Part shown: positions 1 to 5,237 of the stretch, one piece after another
Layout of the letters: each line of letters starts with the position of its first letter
How positions within the stretch are numbered: the first letter of the stretch is position 1
From: an uncultured Flavobacteriales bacterium
GTDB taxonomy: Bacteria; Bacteroidota; Bacteroidia; Flavobacteriales_D; Sanyastnellaceae
Assembly: GCA_938003665.1 (NCBI GenBank)
Contig: CALKYI010000417.1
Location: forward strand, 1-5,599
Length of the DNA stretch: 5,599 nucleotides
Reading direction: 5' to 3'
Position numbers and translations under genes: made by a program
Notes under the pieces: model-generated
Databases searched by the model: none
The model's input: only the letters and a program-made list of their open reading frames with translations
What the model was told of the DNA's origin: nothing

Positions 1-151
1 GATGTGGCCCGCGTGGACGATGGGTATTTGGTTTTTCGTCGGTGGCATCCTCAACGCCATTAAATTGGGTACGCCTGTGTGGCTGTCGGTAGTGGATGCG
101 CTCGGCTACCTTCCTGCGGCCTATGCCACGGGCCGGTTGTTGCGGAGGTGA
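1..151 (+). CDS. C-terminal fragment of a membrane protein (5' end outside window)
   Basis: The frame starting at base 2 is open for 49 codons and ends with TGA at 149-151. The product is very hydrophobic, with two likely membrane segments: about residues 8-20 (IWFFVGGILNAI) and about 25-43 (PVWLSVVDALGYLPAAYA). It ends in a short basic tail, GRLLRR, which by the positive-inside rule suggests a cytoplasmic C-terminus. An ATG lies at base 2, but as the window begins there it is probably an internal Met of a longer protein. No family can be recognised from this fragment. It converges on the CotH gene with only 18 bases between the two stop codons, and no hairpin plus T-tract is visible there. 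The coding call is fairly secure from composition and the clean open frame; the function is unknown. Confidence 0.55.
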   Translation, partial: MWPAWTMGIWFFVGGILNAIKLGTPVWLSVVDALGYLPAAYATGRLLRR

Positions 152-169
152 TTCATGAGCGATTCAGCT

Positions 170-2740
170 TCACAGGCAGGCGAGGCCATAGTTTGAAAGC
201 AGGAACAGCAGATCGGATACGCTGACGGTGTTGTCTTCGTCGATGTCGGCGCTGCAGTCAACGACGCAGCCGAATTCGGCCAACAACAACAGGACGTCCA
301 TGACACTGACGGTGAAGTCGCCGTTGATGTCTCCTGGACATCCGCATGCTTCACAACTCCCGTTATCGTACGTCGAATTTGGGTCGTAATTGCACGCCAA
401 GGGGTTGGTGCACCCAGCGGCACATGTCCCCAGAATGCTGGCATCAAGCCAAGCGAGGCGGGCATCGATCCAGTCCCGCATGAACGTCATTTCCTCGGCA
501 TAGGTCGCGCCGATGAAGGCATTGGGCCATACGTATTGGCCAAGCCTTGGCCAGCGGATGTGGTCGCGAATTTGGGCTTCCGCCAGGAGCATTTCGATCG
601 AATCAATGGTGGCGTGGATGTTGGCGTTGCTCCACGCGCCACTGCGGTAGTCTTCCCACCGGCAGCGGGTCAAATCCTGGTAGTCGGGGTCTTCAAGCAA
701 ACGCTCCCACCAAAACGGATTGTCGTTCCCGCACACGGTATTGACCTCGAAGCCTTCTGTATTCGCGGCATCGCAGTAATTCGCATTGCCCAGCGCTAAG
801 TTGTAATCCCACCAAGGCCCCATGACGATTTTGCCGCCGTCGCTGTCCTTTTCCTTGTAGAAATACGTGCTCAGTCGGTAGCCGTCGATGTTCTTGGACA
901 GCTCATTGATGAGGTAGAGGTCGATGAATGAAAGCACATCGATGTACGGCGCGTAACCCAGTTCCGGGTCGGCAAAATCCGGCCCAGCAAGCGCATCCTC
1001 GAATGCGGCGATGTGGCCCTCGATGTACGCCTGCTGCAGCGGATGCAGTTCGTCAACCTCGGGTTTGTGGTATTGAATGACCAACTCGTCCCCGCCTACG
1101 GTGGGATAGGACGACGACCAGCCGCCGCCAAAGTCCCCCGTGAACTTGTCCACCTTGAGGATGTACCCCCCGGTGAGCTCATTGCCCGCGGTGTCGGAGG
1201 GCAGCAAGGTGGCAATGTCTACGCGGTTGACGTCGCGCTTGATGTTTTCCATGAGCATGTAGACGCCGCGGTAGTCGCCGTTGATGAACAATTCGCAGTA
1301 CCGCCTCCGCGTCGTGTACCGTCCGAGCTGCGTCCCCAATTCGAAAACGATGGCGTTGCGCATCAGGGTTTTATCGGTGTAGGGCCCGTGGAGGATCCAA
1401 TCGTTTTCCTGCGGCATGCCGAGCAGGGGCACGTTGTTGTTTTCGCCCTCCGCAGTTTGGGTCTCCAGCGCGTACGATTTCTTTGGAAACATCTGAGACG
1501 ACGACCCCCGGATTTCGATGGAAATCTGACCATCGTAGTCGGTGGGTGCATCGCCCACCTGATTGAATCCGGAGGGATTGTTGATTACTGCCATCGAACC
1601 GATGATGCGCGGATCGTCCGGAATAGCGCCTGGCGTTGTGATTTCGATGATGGGGAGGGTGGACTCAGCAAAATAGACGCAGCTGCCGTCTTCCTCGGTT
1701 GCAGCGGGAACGTAATTCAGCGCTTCGGGGTCGGTGCACCCGAGCACGGCCACGCACGTTCCGTCGGTCGTGCATTGATTGAAACACGTGCTCACGGTGT
1801 ACGGGCCCGTGATGTTTTCGAGGATGCGATCGTTGTAATTCTCGGGGTGCGCGCAGGGCAGACCGGCGAGGTTTTCCTTGCAACTCCAGTTGCTGCAGTT
1901 GCCATTCAGAAAAATGTAGTACCCCGTAAATCCTTGGGGCACATCAATGGTCACGGTCCAAATCCCATCCCCATCAGCGTCGGACATGGGGTGGTCTCCG
2001 GGAATTCCAAAATAGGCGCCGCCCGCTACGTATACACCCTCGGGTGAGACCGTTTCATTGGCCATATTGACTTCAAACGTCACCGGGTGCATTTCCCCAA
2101 ACGAGGGATCGAGCCAATCGGGGGCGCTCCCGAAACCGAGCCCTTCTTCCGGCGCTCCTGCGAACAGAAACGGGCGTCCGGTTAAATCAGAGGAACTCAG
2201 GCTGACGTTGTGCAATTGGATGGCCAAGGTGTTGAGCCCGTTTTGCAACAAACTCAAATCCACAGCATACGCATCCGGCACGCCGCCTTGGTACAGGACT
2301 GCCTCGTGGTCGGTGGCCAGGGCTTGGTTCCACGCCACGAACTCACCCGGAAGACCGGTGTTGCCCCGTGCAATCTCAACGCCGTTGAGGTAGGCGACAA
2401 AGCCGTCATCGTAATCCATGAAGAACTGGGCGTCGAGCCACTGCTCTAAATTTTCGATATCGAATGTACGCCGGAGGTACAGGGAGGGGGTGGTGGGTAC
2501 GGTCGTGGCGTCGTCTCCGTCGGAGTAGCCGAATCCCGATGGCCCCATGGCCCAAGCGGCATCATAAAACCCCGGCTCCTTCCAAGCGGCAGGCGGTTCT
2601 GCAGTAGGCACCCAGTAACGCCAGATGGAACCGTCCTCGATGACCGCCTCCCAGTGGTTTATGCTCTGGCCGTTTGAAATAGCCGGAAACGCCCAACTGA
2701 AGAGGACAAGCGCGAGAAGCATGGGTTGAATACGATGCAT
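170..2740 (-). CDS. Secreted multidomain CotH-kinase protein with beta-sandwich modules and C-terminal dockerin-like EF-hand pair
   Basis: The product is 856 residues with a Sec signal peptide (about 1-24: hydrophobic LLALVLFSWAF, then small residues). Residues 28-195 resemble the jelly-roll, galactose-binding-like module often found ahead of CotH domains (WRYWVPTAEPP, FGYSDGDD, LYLRRTF, FVAYLNGVEIAR). Residues 217-325 form a second beta-rich module (VTFEVNM, MSDADGDGIWTVTI, FLNGNCSNWSCKENLAG), probably E-set or carbohydrate-binding-like. Residues 361-770 are the CotH kinase-like domain: RGSSSQMFPKKSY (411-423), PYTDKTLMRN (453-462), RGVYMLMENIKRD (491-503), GGYILKVDK (524-532), NIDGYRLSTYFYK (617-629) and WWDYNLALGNANY (643-655). 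In the latter, D645 is the likely metal-binding Asp. Two cysteine modules flank the kinase (334-354, 776-796), and two EF-hand loops end the protein (D804-D815, D832-D843). CotH proteins are atypical secreted kinases known from Bacillus spore coats; the substrate here is unknown. No type IX C-terminal sorting domain is evident. The ATG is chosen because the signal peptide follows directly. There is no Shine-Dalgarno site, as usual in Bacteroidota. Confidence 0.93.
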   Translation of the reverse strand: MHRIQPMLLALVLFSWAFPAISNGQSINHWEAVIEDGSIWRYWVPTAEPPAAWKEPGFYDAAWAMGPSGFGYSDGDDATTVPTTPSLYLRRTFDIENLEQWLDAQFFMDYDDGFVAYLNGVEIARGNTGLPGEFVAWNQALATDHEAVLYQGGVPDAYAVDLSLLQNGLNTLAIQLHNVSLSSSDLTGRPFLFAGAPEEGLGFGSAPDWLDPSFGEMHPVTFEVNMANETVSPEGVYVAGGAYFGIPGDHPMSDADGDGIWTVTIDVPQGFTGYYIFLNGNCSNWSCKENLAGLPCAHPENYNDRILENITGPYTVSTCFNQCTTDGTCVAVLGCTDPEALNYVPAATEEDGSCVYFAESTLPIIEITTPGAIPDDPRIIGSMAVINNPSGFNQVGDAPTDYDGQISIEIRGSSSQMFPKKSYALETQTAEGENNNVPLLGMPQENDWILHGPYTDKTLMRNAIVFELGTQLGRYTTRRRYCELFINGDYRGVYMLMENIKRDVNRVDIATLLPSDTAGNELTGGYILKVDKFTGDFGGGWSSSYPTVGGDELVIQYHKPEVDELHPLQQAYIEGHIAAFEDALAGPDFADPELGYAPYIDVLSFIDLYLINELSKNIDGYRLSTYFYKEKDSDGGKIVMGPWWDYNLALGNANYCDAANTEGFEVNTVCGNDNPFWWERLLEDPDYQDLTRCRWEDYRSGAWSNANIHATIDSIEMLLAEAQIRDHIRWPRLGQYVWPNAFIGATYAEEMTFMRDWIDARLAWLDASILGTCAAGCTNPLACNYDPNSTYDNGSCEACGCPGDINGDFTVSVMDVLLLLAEFGCVVDCSADIDEDNTVSVSDLLFLLSNYGLACL
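176..340 (-). repeat. Duplicated cysteine-framed EF-hand (dockerin-like) units at the C-terminus of the CotH protein
   Basis: Two units, residues 801-825 and 829-855, share the pattern C-x2-D-I-[ND]-x-D-x-T-V-S-V-x-D-[VL]-L-x-L-L, with a period of 28 residues between matching Asp residues (D804 and D832). Loop positions 1, 3, 5, 7 and 12 are D804/N806/D808/T810/D815 and D832/D834/D836/T838/D843, an intact calcium-binding pattern in both. Each unit begins and ends near a cysteine (C801/C825 and C829/C855), so one disulfide per unit is plausible. The form is close to type I dockerins, although no cohesin is seen in the window. Whether it anchors, sorts or merely stabilises the protein is inference. 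Confidence 0.8.
353..415 (-). repeat. Cysteine module copy 2, after the CotH kinase domain
   Basis: Residues 776-796 of the CotH protein read GCTNPLACNYDPNST and end in YDNGSC. This is the common Bacteroidota 'GCTDP.A.NYDP.A…DGSC' module, 21 residues long, here linking the kinase domain to the EF-hand tail. It matches residues 334-354 position for position in its Cys, Pro, Asn-Tyr and Gly-Ser-Cys residues. This copy has an extra Cys at 783. Confidence 0.75.
1679..1741 (-). repeat. Cysteine module copy 1, before the CotH kinase domain
   Basis: Residues 334-354 of the CotH protein run from GCTDPEALNYVPAAT to EEDGSC. The length (21 residues) and the fixed residues (G-C-T-[DN]-P, N-Y-x-P, G-S-C) equal those of the copy at residues 776-796. 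It separates the N-terminal beta-sandwich modules from the kinase domain and probably acts as a disulfide-stabilised spacer. Confidence 0.75.
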
Positions 2741-2809
2741 GCTCTAAGGTACCGAATTTTCCAGCACGATGGGCTTGAACATAGCGATGATGGTGGGTGT
2801 TGGGAGTGC

Positions 2810-2974
2810 ATGGGCCGCAAACGCGATTTGAAAAATGTACACGCCAAGCGTCCCCCGCAATTCAATCCGAACGACCCGGAGGATTTGAACGAATGGGGGG
2901 AGGAATTGGAGCAAATGACATCCCGCCGCCGCCTTCACAACGAGCGCCACCGCCCGGGAAAGGCGGACACCTGA
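2810..2974 (+). CDS. Possible small charged protein, 54 residues, unknown function
   Basis: The open frame runs from ATG at 2810-2812 to TGA at 2972-2974. The product starts MGRKRDLKNVHAKR, continues with PPQFNPNDPEDLNEWGEEL and ends in a strongly basic segment (SRRRLHNERHRPGK). It has no signal peptide or membrane segment, so it would be cytoplasmic. The case for coding is its natural composition (acidic helix-like middle, basic ends), mostly G/C third codon positions with TTG for Leu as in the neighbours, and its fit in an otherwise empty gap. The same frame is open back to ATG 2726, but that start would overlap the CotH start codon and adds an unconvincing stretch, so 2810 is preferred. 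GGGAG at 2802-2806 is too close to the ATG to be a convincing ribosome site. No family is recognised. The opposite strand also has an open frame here, so this call is tentative. Confidence 0.45.
   Translation: MGRKRDLKNVHAKRPPQFNPNDPEDLNEWGEELEQMTSRRRLHNERHRPGKADT
2832..2860 (-). promoter_or_regulatory. Candidate Bacteroidota-type promoter for the CotH gene
   Basis: On the minus strand, TTG (2860-2858) is followed after 18 bases by TACATTTT (2839-2832). The Bacteroidota consensus is TTG or TTTG, then 17-23 bases, then TAnnTTTG, so only the last base of the -7 element differs. Transcription would start near 2825, giving a leader of about 85 bases before the CotH ATG at 2740. The site lies inside the small plus-strand ORF at 2810-2974. 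It was found by eye, and such short motifs occur by chance. Confidence 0.3.
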
Positions 2975-3011
2975 AGCGTTTTGCACATCCCCATCGTTCA
3001 TAGATGAGCTG

Positions 3012-3029
3012 ATGTGATGTGAATCACAT
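3012..3029. promoter_or_regulatory. Perfect CRP/FNR-family operator-like palindrome
   Basis: ATGTGAT (3012-3018), a 4-base spacer GTGA, then ATCACAT (3023-3029) form an exact 7-base inverted repeat. It contains TGTGA-N6-TCACA, the classic CRP half-site arrangement. The centre lies 57 bases upstream of the ATG of the membrane-protein gene at 3078, a reasonable place for a regulator site. Bacteroidota have CRP/FNR-family regulators, but whether one binds here is unknown. It could instead be a 7-bp hairpin in RNA; it is not followed by a T-tract, so it is not a terminator. Confidence 0.45.
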
Positions 3030-3037
3030 TGCACGCT

Positions 3038-3062
3038 GGGTTAAGTTGCGTTCATCTAACCC
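3038..3062 (+). promoter_or_regulatory. Short inverted repeat in the leader of the 149-residue membrane-protein gene
   Basis: GGGTTA (3038-3043) and TAACCC (3057-3062) are exact reverse complements separated by 13 bases, ending 15 bases before the ATG at 3078. It may be an operator or a weak leader hairpin near the ribosome-binding region. The stem has only 6 base pairs, so chance is a real possibility. Confidence 0.2.
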
Positions 3063-3077
3063 TTAATTCTTTACATC

Positions 3078-3527
3078 ATGGATCCATTAGTGATTGTCGC
3101 GGGCATCCCGACAGCGTTGGCGCTGTTCGGTGTCATCCGCAAGAACCGCATGTTTTTTCTCACGGGCTATTTCCTGTACGCCCTCATCGTTGTTCCCAAC
3201 GAAATCATGACCTACAACGCGACGGGTGAGGTGGCTCACCTAGCGTACGCTTTCCTCTGGGCGGTGCAGGCTGTGTTGGCCTTCCCGAATCGCTTGAATT
3301 ACGATGGCACCAAGGTGTTCAAGTCATTTGGCGTCAAAGTCTTTTTGTCGCTCAGCGCGGTTAATCTGTTTGGCGTACTCCTCGTTCAGGCGATGCCGGC
3401 GAGCTTGGAGTTAACCGAAACCACCAAAAGCATTGCAGCTGCTTACCACGGCATTCTCGCCGTGCTCCCGTTGGTAGGGGTTTTCTTGATGACCACCGAC
3501 CGCATCCCAGCAGGCACCAACGCCTAA
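3078..3527 (+). CDS. Small integral membrane protein, 149 residues, unknown function
   Basis: The protein has about five hydrophobic segments: residues 4-20 (LVIVAGIPTALALFGVI), 24-42 (RMFFLTGYFLYALIVVP), 50-69 (GEVAHLAYAFLWAVQAVLAF), 86-104 (VKVFLSLSAVNLFGVLLVQ) and about 119-138 (IAAAYHGILAVLPLVGVFLM). It has no cleavable signal peptide, and the first segment starts almost at the N-terminus. Short polar links (RKNR at 21-24, NRLNYDGTK at 71-79) suggest an inner-membrane protein. I see no catalytic or transport motif and do not recognise the family. The start is the first ATG of the frame and follows an A/T-rich leader without a Shine-Dalgarno site. The gene stands alone: a CRP-like palindrome and an inverted repeat lie upstream, and a strong terminator sits 22 bases after the stop. 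The gene call is secure; the function is open. Confidence 0.85.
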   Translation: MDPLVIVAGIPTALALFGVIRKNRMFFLTGYFLYALIVVPNEIMTYNATGEVAHLAYAFLWAVQAVLAFPNRLNYDGTKVFKSFGVKVFLSLSAVNLFGVLLVQAMPASLELTETTKSIAAAYHGILAVLPLVGVFLMTTDRIPAGTNA

Positions 3528-3548
3528 CTGGACTCATTTGTATTTCAG

Positions 3549-3582
3549 TCCCCGTCTTCCGTTGTGGAGGCGGGGATTTTTT
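3549..3582 (+). terminator. Intrinsic terminator of the 149-residue membrane-protein gene
   Basis: TCCCCGTCTTC (3549-3559) pairs with GGAGGCGGGGA from 3566 to 3576. This gives an 11-bp stem with two G-U wobbles and a 6-base loop, followed directly by six Ts (3577-3582). The T-tract overlaps the stop codon of the convergent amidase gene (3581-3583). On the minus strand the hairpin is followed by ACTGAAAT rather than a T-tract, so it should act mainly on plus-strand transcripts. Confidence 0.88.
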
Positions 3583-5227
3583 ATGGTTGTGACGGGGCTC
3601 GGCGTTGCTTGGTTGCGGCCTCGTAGGCAGTAGCTAACCCCAGCAGCCGCTCTTCCTCGTGGCTGGGCGCAAAGAAGGTCAGGCCGGCGGGTTCACCGTT
3701 AGCGTAGTACCCCATGGGCACCGTGAGTCCCGGATAGTAGGCCACGGCGGCATACGCAGCGTGGTAGTTGTTGATGGAGAGTACGGCGTCGAGTTCGTGT
3801 GCTGCCATCGGTTCATCAAAAAACCGTCGGCCCTCTGCATGAAGTTCCGCAATGAGGCTGTCCAAGCCGCCGTCGGTAATGGAGTCCGCCACGATGCCTT
3901 CAAAGCGGGCTTGTCCGTACGGCATGTGCAGTGCGCTGTCTTGACGGTTGAATGCCATGGCACCGGCGATATCCATTCCGGCAAATTCCGGTGCGGCTAC
4001 CGTGTTGAAGTAGTGGGGGAGGTCGCGGATCATGTCCCCATTCAACACCGATAAGAAACCGTTGAGGCTGACCTCGGGCGGGGTGATTTCGATGATGTCG
4101 GCGCCTGCTCTGCGCAGTGCTTCAACTGCTGCGGCATACAAAGAATCGCCCTCCACCAGTGAAGCGAGGGCGCCCAATCGTTTCCCTTCCAGCGTGCCCG
4201 TCGCGATGGCTTGAAAGAAGGTTCGTTGCTGCGGAGCGTCGGACGTGATGGCATCGGCTGCGTCTTCCCCGTCCATCGCGTCGAGTACGATGGCGTTGTC
4301 GATGACCGTTCGCGTCATGGGGCCGGGGGTGTCGAGGGTGCTGGAGATGGGGACAATGCCGGTTCGGCTGGCGAGCCCGATGGTGGGCTTCAGTCCGACC
4401 ACGGAATTCATGCTTGAGGGGGAGAGGATGGACCCGGATGTTTCGGTGCCAATGGCGGCCGCTGCGTAGTTGGCGGCGACAGCGACTCCGCTGCCGGAAC
4501 TGGAGCCTCCCGTTTCGAAATCACCTCGCCCGTAGGGATTCAGGGTTTGACCACCCACCGCGCTGTACCCGAGGGGGCAATCGTCGCAGAAGAAGTACGC
4601 CCACTCGCTGAGGTTCACCTTGCCCAAGATCAATGCGCCTTTGGCGCTGAGCTGGTCGACGATGAAGGCATTGGCTGGAGGCGTGTGATTGGCCAGCAAG
4701 GTAGCGCCTGCCGTGGTTGGCATGTTGGCCGTGTTGATCTTGTCTTTCAACAATATGGGCATGCCGTGGATGGGGTGCGCGGCCTCTTCCCGCTGGCGAT
4801 CGCATTCACGCGCTTCGTTGATGGCATCAGGGTTCAGCGCAACAACCGCATGCAAGGTGGCGCTGGAGTCAGACTCAAGCTGTCGGATGCGGTAAAGGTA
4901 GAAGGTCGTCAGGTCCTCGTACGTCATGCGGCCGGCAGCCACGTGGCCTTGGAGGGTGGGGATGTCTTGCTCGAGAACGAGCGGCGCAAGCTCGGCGTAC
5001 CGGTCTTCTCCGAACGCATTCAACGCCTGTTCAAACGGCGCCCAGAGCTCATTTTTGTCTTGAAACTTCGATTGAATTAGCTGGTAGCGCATCCGCACAT
5101 TCTCGTGCTCGGCGTTGGCGGCAATGGCCGCTGATTCGTCACATCGTTTCCAGTGTTCAACCGGTGCTTCAGTGTGGGTGCAGGCCGTGGCGAGCAACGC
5201 GACGGCAAAGGCGGCATGAATCTTCAT
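3581..5227 (-). CDS. Lipoprotein amidase, amidase-signature family
   Basis: The product is 548 residues. MKIHAAFAVALLATAC is a lipoprotein signal with lipobox LATA|C, so Cys16 should be lipidated and the enzyme held at a membrane outside the cytoplasm. An extension (about 20-95) precedes the amidase-signature domain (about 96-540). The Ser-cisSer-Lys triad is visible: K161 in PILLKDKINT, S242 in ETGGSSSGSG and nucleophile S266 in GTETSGSILSP. VVGLKPTIGLASRTGIVPIS and DTPGPMTRTV are also typical. Such enzymes hydrolyse carboxamides. The GTET-x-GSI form, instead of the GTDTGGSIR of GatA, recalls peptide amidases, so a peptide or small amide substrate is more likely than tRNA; the true substrate is unknown. 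The frame is open upstream to ATG 5329, which would add 34 residues overlapping the GH16 gene. The internal ATG is preferred because the lipobox follows it and the GH16 stop lies 10 bases before it, indicating an operon. There is no Shine-Dalgarno site. Confidence 0.93.
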   Translation of the reverse strand: MKIHAAFAVALLATACTHTEAPVEHWKRCDESAAIAANAEHENVRMRYQLIQSKFQDKNELWAPFEQALNAFGEDRYAELAPLVLEQDIPTLQGHVAAGRMTYEDLTTFYLYRIRQLESDSSATLHAVVALNPDAINEARECDRQREEAAHPIHGMPILLKDKINTANMPTTAGATLLANHTPPANAFIVDQLSAKGALILGKVNLSEWAYFFCDDCPLGYSAVGGQTLNPYGRGDFETGGSSSGSGVAVAANYAAAAIGTETSGSILSPSSMNSVVGLKPTIGLASRTGIVPISSTLDTPGPMTRTVIDNAIVLDAMDGEDAADAITSDAPQQRTFFQAIATGTLEGKRLGALASLVEGDSLYAAAVEALRRAGADIIEITPPEVSLNGFLSVLNGDMIRDLPHYFNTVAAPEFAGMDIAGAMAFNRQDSALHMPYGQARFEGIVADSITDGGLDSLIAELHAEGRRFFDEPMAAHELDAVLSINNYHAAYAAVAYYPGLTVPMGYYANGEPAGLTFFAPSHEEERLLGLATAYEAATKQRRAPSQP

Positions 5228-5237
5228 GCCAACGAAG

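Noticed and set aside
152..169. Terminator between the convergent genes at the left edge
   Set aside because: The gap is 18 bases with no stem plus T-tract in either direction.
643..655. WDYN instead of WDYD in the CotH motif read as a dead kinase
   Set aside because: The metal-binding Asp (D645) is present, and as far as I recall W-D-[YF]-N-L-A is frequent in Bacteroidota CotH proteins, so the Asn is not evidence of inactivation.
1013..2047. Long plus-strand open frame of 344 codons opposite the CotH gene
   Set aside because: It lies wholly within the CotH coding region. Its translation is rich in V, G, R and H without recognisable motifs, as expected of an antisense shadow in GC-rich coding DNA. 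The minus strand there shows clear CotH motifs.
2744..3034. Minus-strand open frame of 96 codons ending 3 bases before the CotH start codon
   Set aside because: The spacing is tempting for an operon, but the product has no coherent features, begins within the CRP-like palindrome and looks like the hydrophobic shadow of the charged plus-strand frame. It cannot be fully excluded.
3549..3582. Bidirectional terminator serving both the membrane-protein and amidase genes
   Set aside because: Only the plus strand has a T-tract after the stem. On the minus strand the hairpin is followed by ACTGAAAT, so termination of the amidase transcript here is not supported.
4547..5080. Plus-strand open frame of 177 codons opposite the amidase
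   Set aside because: It is antisense to the well-supported amidase domain, has no recognisable motifs and no independent start context.
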